From CAYPNF01 sp964411985 (GTDB lineage Bacteria > Verrucomicrobiota > Verrucomicrobiia > Limisphaerales > J093), in the NCBI GenBank assembly GCA_964411985.1, contig CAYPNF010000041.1, positions 15,841 through 79,840 on the forward strand: 64,000 nt of DNA, in the 5' to 3' direction. Shown one piece after another: positions 8,531 through 17,698 of this stretch. The position numbers were made by a program, and so were the translations under genes. The notes below the pieces were generated by a model. That model did no database searches and had not been told where the DNA came from. It saw only the letters and a list, made by a program, of their open reading frames with translations. Each line of letters starts with the position of its first letter. The first letter of the stretch is position 1.

Positions 8531-10048
8531 GTGAGATTCTTACGTATCCTCCGCTGGATTGGGGTTTTCGTTCTGTTACTCCTGGTTCTGCTGATCGTTC
8601 GTGGTTTCCTGGTCTTCCGCGACCACAGCCCCGGGGCCGACTTTGTCCTCGAGAAATCCCCTGTCCTGGCTTCCACCAAAGCCCTGAGGGCGGGCTTCGG
8701 CCGGATCACCATCAATCCCGATGTGAGCCGTCCCGACAAACCAATCTGGGTGGCCGGCTTCTCCCAGAATCGCGCCGCCACCAAAGTCCACGATGACCTG
8801 CTTGCCGTTACCTGCGTGGTCGACGACGGCCAAACCCGGCTGGGGATTGCGGTGATTGATGCGATCGGCTTCTTCCATGACGACGTGCTCCAGGTTCGAC
8901 GTCGGCTGGAGAAGTCGTGGAATATCGACTACGCTATCGTCTGCTCCACTCACAATCACTCTACTCCTGACCTGATGGGCCTATGGGGCAAGAACCCGCT
9001 CCATACGGGCGTCGACCCGGAGTACCGGGAACAGGTGATTCATGGAATTGTGAAGTCCTTTGGCGAGGCAGTCACCAACCTTCAGACTGCGACCATGACG
9101 ATGCACGAGATTCCCACGGCGCCGGAAGGGTTGGTGGCGGATACCCGCAAGCCACTCGTCTTTGACGCTGACGTGCGTGTGTTGCATTTCCGGAACGCCG
9201 AGACCAAGGCGACCATCGGGTCCATTGTGAACTGGGGCAATCATCCCGAAACGCCTTGGTCGCAAAACACCGAAATCACCTCTGATTACTGCGGTTACCT
9301 GCGCGATGCCCTGGCCAAGGGGGTACAGGTCGAGGGTAAAACCGTTCTCTCCGGTCTGGGAGGTATTCACCTTTTCGTCAATGGAGCCGTGGGCGGGCTC
9401 ATGACCACTCACCCTTCGGTGACGGTGACCAATCCCTTCACGCATGTGGCTCTCAAGGAGCCTTCCCATGCGAAGGCGGAAGCAGTCGGGCTCGAACTTG
9501 CCTCCCGTATCCTTCCCGTGCTACAGCAGACCCCCGCCCCCGATCTCAAACCAGTGCCCATCGGAATCCGGGCGAAGACTCTCGACCTTCCCGTGGCCAA
9601 TAAAGGATTCCTGGCCGCTACCGTTCTTGGATTGCTCAACCGTGGGCATTCGAAGTGGATGCACATGCGAACTGAGGTCGCAGTGGCCACCTTGGGCGAT
9701 GCGAGCATTGCCTGCGTCCCTGGGGAGATCTACCCGGAGATCGTCAATGGAGGCGTCGAACGCGCACCGGGCGGGGATTTCGACATCAACCCCGTAGAAG
9801 TGCCTTCCATCCGGGAGCTGATGCCGGGAAAAGTGCGCTTCGTGTTTGGTTTGGCCAACGATGAGATCGGCTACATCATCCCGAAGAGCGAGTGGGATGA
9901 GAAGCCACCCTACCTGTATGGTTCCAACCACGGTGTGTACGGCGAAGAAAACTCCATCGGCCCGGAAACCGCACCGCTCTTGCACCAAGCCCTGAAGGAA
10001 TTGTGCCAGCCGATCTCGCGCGCTGGTTCGAATCGATCCGAGAAGTAA
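8531..10048 (+). CDS. Neutral/alkaline ceramidase-like zinc amidase, membrane-anchored
   Basis: This 505-residue protein has an N-terminal membrane anchor (about residues 8-25, VFVLLLLVLLIV). The body matches the neutral ceramidase family: the N-terminal LRAGFGRITINPD and WVAGFS blocks, the zinc-binding CSTHNHSTPDLMG block and the NWGNHPETPW block. True ceramidases cleave ceramide into sphingosine and a fatty acid. Many environmental bacteria have shorter paralogues of this kind with no proven substrate, and this one is shorter than the usual 650 or more residues. The start is GTG, with no nearby ATG. The neighbours are a Tat sugar isomerase-like gene upstream and an EEP-family hydrolase downstream. 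Confidence 0.85.
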   Translation: MRFLRILRWIGVFVLLLLVLLIVRGFLVFRDHSPGADFVLEKSPVLASTKALRAGFGRITINPDVSRPDKPIWVAGFSQNRAATKVHDDLLAVTCVVDDGQTRLGIAVIDAIGFFHDDVLQVRRRLEKSWNIDYAIVCSTHNHSTPDLMGLWGKNPLHTGVDPEYREQVIHGIVKSFGEAVTNLQTATMTMHEIPTAPEGLVADTRKPLVFDADVRVLHFRNAETKATIGSIVNWGNHPETPWSQNTEITSDYCGYLRDALAKGVQVEGKTVLSGLGGIHLFVNGAVGGLMTTHPSVTVTNPFTHVALKEPSHAKAEAVGLELASRILPVLQQTPAPDLKPVPIGIRAKTLDLPVANKGFLAATVLGLLNRGHSKWMHMRTEVAVATLGDASIACVPGEIYPEIVNGGVERAPGGDFDINPVEVPSIRELMPGKVRFVFGLANDEIGYIIPKSEWDEKPPYLYGSNHGVYGEENSIGPETAPLLHQALKELCQPISRAGSNRSEK

Positions 10049-10059
10049 GCGGGCTTCCT

Positions 10060-10230
10060 GCGGGCAAAGGGAGCGGCAAGGCTGTCATGCAGTACGGCGG
10101 GAAGCGTACCGCCGAGCCATCTTTGGAACCGGTCGGCAGTCCTCAGGCTAAGCTGGACGGGCAATAGCGCCGTCGACGCTACGCTCTGCCGGCCACACTC
10201 CCAGACCTGGCGGAATCTCGAAAAGCCCCT
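10060..10230. repeat. Hairpin-rich intergenic stretch, possible repetitive element
   Basis: The 260-base space between the ceramidase-like and EEP genes contains several short dyads. CGGCGG pairs with CCGCCG around 10096-10117, and TAGCG with CGCTA around 10165-10181. The composition resembles dispersed palindromic intergenic repeats. No second copy is present in this window, so the repeat call is an inference. No coding potential was seen. Confidence 0.3.
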
Positions 10231-10308
10231 CGGTTCACACCAGCATGAGATCGTTAAGCCCCCCCACTTTTCACTAGCACACCGCTATCGGTTTGATAGA
10301 TTTCCCAC

Positions 10309-11223
10309 ATGAGGAGATTCTCGTTTGTTCCATCCTGGACTGTATTGTTGCTGCTCTCGCTGACCGGCCTGGCCGAGCAGATTCGCGTGGCCACCTACAA
10401 CCTCGAGAATTACGTCGAGACCAGCACCCGGTCCAGGGAAGCCAAGTCCCCTGCGTCCAAAGCCCGCGTGCAGGAGTTCATCAAACAATTGGATCCGGAC
10501 ATCCTTGCCGTGGAGGAGATCGGCGGCGAGTCCGCACTCCGAAGCCTGCAGGCAGCTTTGAAAGACCAAGGACTCGTGTTCCGCGACTTGGAACATGTGG
10601 GCGGTTTCGACACGAACGTTACAATCGGTGTGCTGAGCAAATGGCCCATCACCGCCCGACAGTCTCACGCAAATGAAAGCTACCTCCTCCAGGGCCGCCG
10701 TCTGCGCCTGACGCGGGGGATCGTGGATATCGAGATCGAAACCCCAGGCAAACGGAAACTGGTGGTCATCGCCGCGCACCTGAAGTCGAAACGCCAGAGT
10801 TCGGTGGCGGATGAGGAGGATATGCGCTTCCAGGAAGGGCTGCGGGTTCGTCAAATCGTCGAGGACCGCCTGGCCCGTGATCCGGAGGCCGCCCTGGTCG
10901 TCCTTGGGGACTTCAACGATACCAAGGACAGTCGATCCGTCCGAAGTGTGATCGGCAAAGGCAGGACCGCTCTCGTGGATACTCGCCCCGCCGAATCCGT
11001 AGGCGAGGTCACACTTAAGGCATTGGGGAAAGAGGAGCTACGCGTCATCACTTGGACACATTATTACGCCAAAGAGGATGCCTACGAGCGCATCGACTTC
11101 ATCCTGGCATCCCCTGCCCTCGCCAGGTTCCTGGATCGAGCGAACACACGTGTCCTGGCCGTGCCCGACTGGGGGGAGGCTTCCGACCACCGTCCCATCC
11201 TGGCCACCTTCGATGTGAAGTAA
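10309..11223 (+). CDS. Secreted endonuclease/exonuclease/phosphatase (EEP) family hydrolase
   Basis: This 304-residue protein has a cleavable-looking signal (PSWTVLLLLSLTGLAEQ). It carries every EEP active-site block in order: RVATYNLENY, the metal-binding Glu in DILAVEEIGG, the His in VVIAAHLKSKR, the Asp/Asn pair in VVLGDFNDTKDS, and the terminal ASDHRPILATF. The family uses a divalent metal to cleave phosphodiesters or phosphomonoesters. Members include secreted nucleases, inositol phosphatases and neutral sphingomyelinases, and sequence alone does not decide among them. A ceramidase-like gene lies upstream. The ATG start fits the signal peptide. Confidence 0.9.
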   Translation: MRRFSFVPSWTVLLLLSLTGLAEQIRVATYNLENYVETSTRSREAKSPASKARVQEFIKQLDPDILAVEEIGGESALRSLQAALKDQGLVFRDLEHVGGFDTNVTIGVLSKWPITARQSHANESYLLQGRRLRLTRGIVDIEIETPGKRKLVVIAAHLKSKRQSSVADEEDMRFQEGLRVRQIVEDRLARDPEAALVVLGDFNDTKDSRSVRSVIGKGRTALVDTRPAESVGEVTLKALGKEELRVITWTHYYAKEDAYERIDFILASPALARFLDRANTRVLAVPDWGEASDHRPILATFDVK

Positions 11224-11361
11224 GCCCCCCCGGGGGTCATAGTCAGCGAGAAGGATTTGTCCATGGTATCACTGCCATTGCTGTCACCTTCCGAATGATC
11301 GATTTTGGTTGAAGGAGGAAAGGCAAGAGCATCTAATCGCCAGACTTTTTCTGCGAAGCCT

Positions 11362-14061
11362 ATGAAACTGTCTGCTACGACATTTGGGAAGTGCTGGAAC
11401 CGTGCCGCCACCGTCGGTCTGAGCATTCTCGCCGCGACCTCCCTGCTGTCTGCCGAAAAGAGCGAAACCAAGGCGGAGCCGAAGCCCGGAGCCACCAAGC
11501 CGCCCGAGCTGAAGGCGGCCCCAAACATGAACATCGCGATCCCCCGCGACGCCTTGGGCAAGGAGTTCCTCCTCTCCGCCTCGATCATTCCTCAAGTCAT
11601 GTCCCCCACCAGCACAGGGCTGGCCGGAAAGATTGTCCGGTTCGAGCTGTTCCATGACGGCGTGGATCTCTACGAGGCCACCCAGGGCTTGGTCGTGACC
11701 GATGAACTGCCCGCGCGCCGGCTCTTAACGACCTTCCCTATCGTAGCCCAAGATGACAACCAGGTCGTCATCGACTTCAACCGCGGGATGCGTCGGGTCT
11801 TCACGGATATCTGGTATGGTATGGGCGGGTTCGATGGTTCCAGCCGCGCTCGTTCGCTGGAGTTACCCCACAGCCGGGTGTTCGAAGTGAAACCGAACGG
11901 CGATCAGCTCGTGATTCGCCAGAGCGCCCAGGCCAGGGACCGACAGAATGATCAGAACCGCGAAGAACGCTACGAGATCCGCTATTTCATCACCCCTTAC
12001 GCGGCTTCCACTTTCAAAAGCAAGGAACACGCACCGACCGAGGTGCGTCATGTCCGCTTTTTCGAGGTGCAACCTCAGCTAGAACTGAGTACGGGTCGTC
12101 AGACCACCCGCATCGCCCGATTCGACATCGAATCCCCCGTTGTGTTCTACTATAGCGCGAACACGCCGGAAGATTATGTCGAGGCGGTCAAAGAAGGGAT
12201 ACTCTATTGGAATCGCGCCTTCGGTAAGGAAGTCCTGAAGGCCGAAAAAGCTCCCGCAGGCGTCACTGCCCCCGACATCGCCCACAATATCATCCAATGG
12301 GTGCCTTGGGAAAGCGCGGGATCCGCCTACGCCGACATGCTGGTAGATCCACGCACCGGTGCAGCCCAGCGCGGCCAGGCCTACATCACCAGTGTGTTTG
12401 CCATCAGCAGCAAGAGCCGGGCTCGCGAACTTCTCCGCACGATGCGCACCTTGCTTGAGGCCAAGGAAAGCAAGGATGCCAAAGAGAAGACCGAACCGGG
12501 CCTCGCTCACCGCCTCGGGGTCGATTTTCTGTCTCCGGCTTCCGTCTGCGCCGTGGATCCGTATCTCTTCGCCGAGCAACTGGCGGGGGGGATCGAAGAC
12601 ATGCTGGCGGATGACAAGATCATGGACCAGACCGTCATGCGAGCGTCCCAGGACTACGTCCGTGAGGTCGTGGCTCACGAAGTGGGACATATCCTGGGGT
12701 TGCGCCACAACTTTGCCGGGAGCGTGGCTGGAAACCTGACCCAAAAGGAGCTGGAGGCCTGGTTCCGCCAGTACATGACCAACACCACCAGCACCAACGC
12801 GTTCGCGGACAAGCTCACCTCCACGTCCATCATGGACTACGAGAATTTCAAAGCGCGTCTGTTTGTGGGGGAAAAGATCCGCACCTCCAAGGAAGCGCTG
12901 CCTCACGATCGAGCCGCCATCCAGTGGGGCTATTTTGACAACCAGGAGGCGGTTGAAAAGAAGATGCTGCTGGGCGTCGACCAGGATAGCGGCGCCTATG
13001 CCGATGTTAAGACCTTTGACTATGGCCCCGACCCAGTTGTCTCTTCCTATGGAGAGATCGCTGACCAGATTCGCAATTTGCCTAACAGCGTTATCGAAAC
13101 CTTCATTCGGGCCAAGGCACCCAAAGATCCGCGCGACCGCCGTCCGCTCGAGGAGGTCAACCTGAGCGTGAACACCTACGCCACCTCGCTGATGAACTCC
13201 TTTGGTTCCATGCTTTCCTGGTTCAAGGCCAGCACACGGTCGGTCAAAGTGGAGAGCGCCTTTGAGTACGTGGGCGACCTGAATCGCAAGGAGATTCTCC
13301 AGGCCCGCTGGAAATCGCTGAACGAGCAGATCGACAAAACGGGGGGCATCGACCGACTGGCGTTCTCTTTTCTCCCGGTTGATCTGAAACTGGAATTGAA
13401 GGAAGAACCCAAAGACGTTTCCGTCGCGGAAAAGATCGACGCGAAGAAACTAACCGAGCGGCTCGCCAAGCTGTTGGAAGCTCCCGCCTATACCAATTTC
13501 GTTGGCCTGGACGAAAAGACCTACTCCTTCACCAAAGAGGAGAAGGAACTGATCCAAAAACGCGGAAAGCGGTTCTTCGAGGAGTATGAAAAGGAGGGGG
13601 TCAAGCGCATCTGTCTCGCCCTGGAAAAAGCCAACCGCGACCTGGGAGTGGAGGCCACTGGGGTCGTGGGGGATGACGACTGCATCGCAAAACTGGAACG
13701 TCGGATCATCGATTTCGCCAAACTCGTGATCACCGCCAAGAACGACGAAGAACGGCGCCGCGGCAAAGTGGACAAGAGTTTCGTGGAGGTGATCGACTAC
13801 AAGTACGACCTCGAGACCCGTCTTGCGGGCGCCCGGGCCCTGGGCGACGCCGTAGGCAGCTTCAAAGGGTGGGCGACCGACGCCAAGGGCGATCTGAACA
13901 AGCAGCTCAAGGACGAAGTCGAAGCCGCCTTGAATATCCAGAACTTTAAGAACTTTCAGGACTCGATCTTGTCCAGACCCCTGCGAGACTGGTACATGAA
14001 CCAGCAAGCGGTTCTGGCGTTGCTCCCGCCCAAAAAGACCCCCGATCAACCGCCGAAGTAG
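11362..14061 (+). CDS. Secreted zinc metalloprotease of the DUF5117/DUF4953 type
   Basis: This is an exported metzincin-like protease of about 899 residues. A signal segment (SILAATSLLSA) precedes a lysine- and proline-rich linker. The zinc site HEVGHILGLRH spans residues 439-449 and is followed about 40 residues later by the Met-turn SIMDYENF. The N-terminal part and the arrangement around the zinc site match the extracellular DUF5117/DUF4953 proteins common in Bacteroidetes and Verrucomicrobia; the natural substrate is unknown. The C-terminal 300 residues are charged and helical. I chose the ATG at 11362 because the frame further upstream has only a TTG and would place 19 polar residues before the signal peptide. 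Confidence 0.88.
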   Translation: MKLSATTFGKCWNRAATVGLSILAATSLLSAEKSETKAEPKPGATKPPELKAAPNMNIAIPRDALGKEFLLSASIIPQVMSPTSTGLAGKIVRFELFHDGVDLYEATQGLVVTDELPARRLLTTFPIVAQDDNQVVIDFNRGMRRVFTDIWYGMGGFDGSSRARSLELPHSRVFEVKPNGDQLVIRQSAQARDRQNDQNREERYEIRYFITPYAASTFKSKEHAPTEVRHVRFFEVQPQLELSTGRQTTRIARFDIESPVVFYYSANTPEDYVEAVKEGILYWNRAFGKEVLKAEKAPAGVTAPDIAHNIIQWVPWESAGSAYADMLVDPRTGAAQRGQAYITSVFAISSKSRARELLRTMRTLLEAKESKDAKEKTEPGLAHRLGVDFLSPASVCAVDPYLFAEQLAGGIEDMLADDKIMDQTVMRASQDYVREVVAHEVGHILGLRHNFAGSVAGNLTQKELEAWFRQYMTNTTSTNAFADKLTSTSIMDYENFKARLFVGEKIRTSKEALPHDRAAIQWGYFDNQEAVEKKMLLGVDQDSGAYADVKTFDYGPDPVVSSYGEIADQIRNLPNSVIETFIRAKAPKDPRDRRPLEEVNLSVNTYATSLMNSFGSMLSWFKASTRSVKVESAFEYVGDLNRKEILQARWKSLNEQIDKTGGIDRLAFSFLPVDLKLELKEEPKDVSVAEKIDAKKLTERLAKLLEAPAYTNFVGLDEKTYSFTKEEKELIQKRGKRFFEEYEKEGVKRICLALEKANRDLGVEATGVVGDDDCIAKLERRIIDFAKLVITAKNDEERRRGKVDKSFVEVIDYKYDLETRLAGARALGDAVGSFKGWATDAKGDLNKQLKDEVEAALNIQNFKNFQDSILSRPLRDWYMNQQAVLALLPPKKTPDQPPK

Positions 14062-14398
14062 AGGCCTCACGGCCCGTGGCGCAGTCAGCCTTGCCTGCTG
14101 TATCGCAGGTTGCCTGACCTGCGTCGTGTGCAAAGGGGGAAGTGCCGCCGACTGGGCGGTCGGCGATACGGCAAGCAAGGCTGACTGAGGTACCCCGAAG
14201 GAGTCGCCTTCCCCTTCCCCAATCTGTGGGAATCCTATCAATCTACGGATAAACTCCCCTGCCTCGCCCCACTCGATCCCTCGGTTGGGGATGGCGCCTA
14301 CCCTCCCTGCCAGCGCAACAACCGGATTGCCCGGGCAGGGCGAAACGAGGTAGCATGCACTCCACTTGATTCATCCGGTCAAAAAAGGCTTTCAAGCC
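14062..14398. other. Intergenic region holding a 106-bp inverted-repeat element
   Basis: This 337-base gap separates the metalloprotease from the GH9 gene. Its left part is taken up by the inverted-repeat element described separately (14082-14187). The rest is CT-rich sequence with no coding potential and no convincing promoter. Confidence 0.6.
14082..14187. repeat. 106-bp MITE/REP-like element with 25-bp terminal inverted repeats
   Basis: Bases 14082-14106 and 14163-14187 are inverted repeats that match at 23 of 25 positions. Inside are two smaller hairpins: GCAGGT with ACCTGC around 14105-14122, and CGCCGAC with GTCGGCG around 14145-14164. There is no open reading frame inside. The structure is that of a small non-autonomous element or a REP-like palindromic repeat, and it lies just after the stop of the metalloprotease gene. 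It could also act as a bidirectional terminator. No target-site duplication could be fixed. Confidence 0.6.
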
Positions 14399-16600
14399 AT
14401 GTGCAAACGCATCCGCCCGTCTTCCCCTTGGCCGTCACTTTCCGTCGCGTTCTTCCTGGTTTCTGGCACGCCCTCTCGTGCAGTTGAATCGCTCCCCACG
14501 AACGTAGCCCCCAACCCTTCGTTCGAGTCCGATGCCAAACGCCTGGGAGGCTGGATGCCACTCGGTGTTGAGGCGACCAACGGGCCGGCGCGAGTGAGCC
14601 TGACCCGCGAATTCCACCGCAGCGGGGGACGGTCCCTCCAGGTTCTTCCTGGTCCAGGTCCCGAGGGCCGCGGGCGCAGGTTCGTCGCCAGTTACAACGG
14701 TGGTGAAGACCTCCTGCTAACTGAGGGAACGAACGGGGTCTATGGCGCTCGGACAATCGCCCTCCGTCTGGATGAGGACGTCCGGCGCGTCACCGGCTCC
14801 GCATGGATCCGGACGATGTCCCCCAACCAAGTCCGGCTTTCCCTGGTTTGGACGGGGCGTGATGGCAGGCGTCCCGCTGTGGTTCAGCGAGTGGACAATG
14901 CAAGCCAGTTCAACGGTCGGGAAGGTGATTGGTACCGATGCGAGATCGCTGCTACCAGGCCAATCCAGAGTCACCAGGTTCAGCTCTGGCTCGAAAGCAC
15001 GGACGGCGACTCCTGGCAGGTTGATGATGTGGAAATCCGGATGCACCGTTTACCGGTCCGGAAGATTCTTGTGGATCAAATTGGATTCGAGGATCAATCC
15101 GAAACCAAGGTCGCCATCCTCCAGTCGTCTGTTCCATTGGAGCAAGGCGGGCCAGCCCGGCTGGTGAACTTGGAGTCCTCCCGCGAGCTGCTGCGCGGAA
15201 CATGGACACCCTGCGATCCAATCCCGGAATGGGACCGATTCCATTGGGTGTTCGATTTTTCGGCGGTAACCAACCGTGGGTGGTATGTCGTGGGCCACGG
15301 ACAAGGCAAAGAAGCCGTGTACTCCCCTCCGTTCCAAATCGGCCATGACCTTTTGCGTCAGCAGTCGGCAGAGCCTGGCTACCGATTCTTCTATTATCAG
15401 CGGTGCGGCATGGCCTTGCCGGGCTTCCATGCGGCGTGTCACCTGGACGACGCGCGGATGCCTGATGGAACACATCGCGATCTTTCCGGAGGCTGGCATG
15501 ACGCAGGAGATTACAACAAATACTGCGGTTTTGCCCCTGAGGCTTTCTACTCCCTGGCGCTGGCCCATCATCGCCAACCCCAGCTGTTCCAACAATGGGA
15601 CCGGGACACCAACGGTCTGCCGGACATTCTGGACGAGACTCTTTGGGGGGGCCGCTTCCTGCAAAAGTGCATCGATCCATCCGCACCTGAGCTTCTGATC
15701 AACACCATTTCCACGGGTTATCGTTTTTGGGATTCGCCCGAGAAAGAGACCGACAACCTCCCGGGCAGCAAGGACGATCGGCCTGTCACCCAACTGCACG
15801 GCGACCGGACCTGGTGTGCCGCTGGATTTGCCTACGCGAGCCTCGCACTGAAGCGTGTTGGGGAAAGGGCCCAGGCGGAGGAATTCCTCCAACTCGCAAT
15901 AAGACTTCAGGAGAATACGCCAGGGAACATCGAGACCCTTGCGGCACTCTCCCAGGCGACGAGTGATCCGAGATACCGCGTCTCTGCCCAGCAAGAGGTC
16001 GACAAGCTCCTGGCACTGCCGGATCCCACCACAAGCTTCCGGAGCCTCGGCGAATACGGGGTCGAATTCCCTGACGACCCGCGCCTGCCTATCATCAGAA
16101 CCTTGGCGGCAAAGCGCATCAGCGACCTGGAGCGACTTTGTTCCCCAGTTTTCCGGCTGGCGCGTTTTCCCCTCTCCGCTTCGGAAGCCATCAGTTTCCA
16201 GGCCTATGAAGACGTAAACGATTGGTACGTCGGCGGCACGATGCGTCACCTGGATGTAGCCATTGAAGGAGCCCTGGCAGCCAAGCTGGGGGTAAACGAG
16301 GGCACACGGTTAGCCGAGAACCAAATTCACTGGATCCTGGGGAGGAACCCGTTCGGAGTGTCCCTAATGGAGGGTGTCGGAACTCATTTCGTACCCAACT
16401 ACCATCATCGCTACAACACCATTCCCGGGAATCCGAGAGGGGCGGTGCCAGGTGCGATCTTGAATGGAATCGTCCGTGCCTGGCCGCACCAGGACCGGCC
16501 ATGGCTCGATATGACGGCCGAGCCCAATGCGGACTACCACTGCAACGAACCCTGGCTTCCCTACAACAACCGCTGGATGATGCTGCTGTCGGTCTGGTGA
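14399..16600 (+). CDS. Secreted glycoside hydrolase family 9 enzyme with N-terminal binding and Ig-like domains
   Basis: This GH9 endoglucanase-type protein has about 733 residues. A signal peptide is followed by a carbohydrate-binding-like beta-sandwich (about residues 40-215: NPSFESDAKRLGGW through DSWQVDDVEI). Next is a CelD_N-type Ig domain starting at KILVDQIGFE, then the catalytic barrel. The catalytic aspartates are Asp368 and Asp371 in GGWHDAGDYNKY, and the acid Glu717 is in CNEPWLPYNNRW. The block GTHFVPNYHHRYNTIPGNP is typical of the family. It should cleave beta-1,4-glucans or related polymers outside the cell. I chose the ATG at 14399 because the frame above it offers only a TTG. 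Confidence 0.92.
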   Translation: MCKRIRPSSPWPSLSVAFFLVSGTPSRAVESLPTNVAPNPSFESDAKRLGGWMPLGVEATNGPARVSLTREFHRSGGRSLQVLPGPGPEGRGRRFVASYNGGEDLLLTEGTNGVYGARTIALRLDEDVRRVTGSAWIRTMSPNQVRLSLVWTGRDGRRPAVVQRVDNASQFNGREGDWYRCEIAATRPIQSHQVQLWLESTDGDSWQVDDVEIRMHRLPVRKILVDQIGFEDQSETKVAILQSSVPLEQGGPARLVNLESSRELLRGTWTPCDPIPEWDRFHWVFDFSAVTNRGWYVVGHGQGKEAVYSPPFQIGHDLLRQQSAEPGYRFFYYQRCGMALPGFHAACHLDDARMPDGTHRDLSGGWHDAGDYNKYCGFAPEAFYSLALAHHRQPQLFQQWDRDTNGLPDILDETLWGGRFLQKCIDPSAPELLINTISTGYRFWDSPEKETDNLPGSKDDRPVTQLHGDRTWCAAGFAYASLALKRVGERAQAEEFLQLAIRLQENTPGNIETLAALSQATSDPRYRVSAQQEVDKLLALPDPTTSFRSLGEYGVEFPDDPRLPIIRTLAAKRISDLERLCSPVFRLARFPLSASEAISFQAYEDVNDWYVGGTMRHLDVAIEGALAAKLGVNEGTRLAENQIHWILGRNPFGVSLMEGVGTHFVPNYHHRYNTIPGNPRGAVPGAILNGIVRAWPHQDRPWLDMTAEPNADYHCNEPWLPYNNRWMMLLSVW

Positions 16601-16667
16601 CTTCCTCGCTCGCCTCGTCCCCTTTCCTCTTGAGAGCGCAAGCTGGTTGCTTCAGGCTGCCCCTCAA

Positions 16668-17633
16668 ATGAACCGTCGCCAATTCCTCGAAGTCGTCGCT
16701 GTCGGAATCGCAACCGCGCCGGCGCTTGCCTCCTCCAAGACCAGTCCGATGCCCACACGCAAGCTCGGCCGAACTGGAATCCGGGTACCCATCCTGGGCT
16801 TTGGCTCGGGGAGTCGGTTCCTCATGTACGAGCAGGAAGAGAAAGCCCTCGAGGCTCTGAACCGCGCGATCGATCTGGGGATTTGTTACATCGACACGGC
16901 CCATGCTTACGGCGACGGAAAGAGTGAGGAAAGAATCGGCAAAGTCATGGCCACCCGCCGCAACGAGGTCGTGCTTGCCACCAAGATTCCCGCGCGCACC
17001 GCCGAAGCAGGTCGCCGCCAAATTGAACTTAGCCTGAAACGTCTACGCACCGACCACCTGGATGTCCTGCACATCCATGTGCTTAAGGACGATGCCGACC
17101 TGAAAGCGATCGAATCACGCGGGGGAGTGCTCGAAGCCCTTTATGAAGCGCGCGATCAGAAGATCACGAGAGCCATCGGTATTACCTGTCATGCTGCTCC
17201 CGCCACGCTTCGTAGCGCGCTTGAGCGGCACGACTTTGACTGCACCCAGATGGCTCTGAATGCAGGGCTGGCCCGCATGGCCGATCTGCCCGGAGGGATG
17301 AAGGCCACACTGGCGGGAGACAACAGTTTCGAAAGGCTAGCCCTGCCGGTGGCCACCCGCAAGCACATGGGCGTCATCGCGATGAAAGTCTTCGGACAGG
17401 AACAACTGATCGGCGCCGCGCCCACGGGGGAGCTCCTGCGCTACGCGCTGTCGCTTCCGGTAAGCCTAGCTAGCGTTGGCATGCCCAAACCAGAGCAAAT
17501 CGAGCAAAACGCTGCCCTCGCGAAGTCCTTCCGCCCGATGTCAGCAAGGCAGCGTCGCAACCTCTCCGAGACCATCCAGGAAGAGCGCAAAATGGCGCTC
17601 TTGAAGTTCCTGGACCATCACCACGATTGCTAG
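16668..17633 (+). CDS. Tat-exported aldo/keto reductase
   Basis: The protein starts MNRRQFLEVVAVGIATAPAL, a twin-arginine signal, followed by an aldo/keto reductase barrel. TRKLGRTGIRVPILGFGSG opens the barrel. The Asp and Tyr of the tetrad are in YIDTAHAYGDGKSEE, the Lys in VVLATKIP and the His in DVLHIHVLKDD. These exported reductases are common in Verrucomicrobia and Planctomycetes, and their substrates are mostly unknown sugars or aldehydes. The ATG at 16668 is preferred over an upstream start at 16647 because it gives a clean signal peptide. The gene follows the GH9 gene on the same strand after 67 bases. Confidence 0.9.
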   Translation: MNRRQFLEVVAVGIATAPALASSKTSPMPTRKLGRTGIRVPILGFGSGSRFLMYEQEEKALEALNRAIDLGICYIDTAHAYGDGKSEERIGKVMATRRNEVVLATKIPARTAEAGRRQIELSLKRLRTDHLDVLHIHVLKDDADLKAIESRGGVLEALYEARDQKITRAIGITCHAAPATLRSALERHDFDCTQMALNAGLARMADLPGGMKATLAGDNSFERLALPVATRKHMGVIAMKVFGQEQLIGAAPTGELLRYALSLPVSLASVGMPKPEQIEQNAALAKSFRPMSARQRRNLSETIQEERKMALLKFLDHHHDC

Positions 17634-17698
17634 GTCGGCCAATCGCTGCCGCTACGGCTTCTTTGACGGAATAGCTGCTATGGTGTAGTAGTCACCTA

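Noticed and set aside
8514..8542. TTGACA with a following AT-rich stretch near the ceramidase-like start
   Set aside because: A matching -10 box would fall inside the coding sequence after the only plausible start codon.
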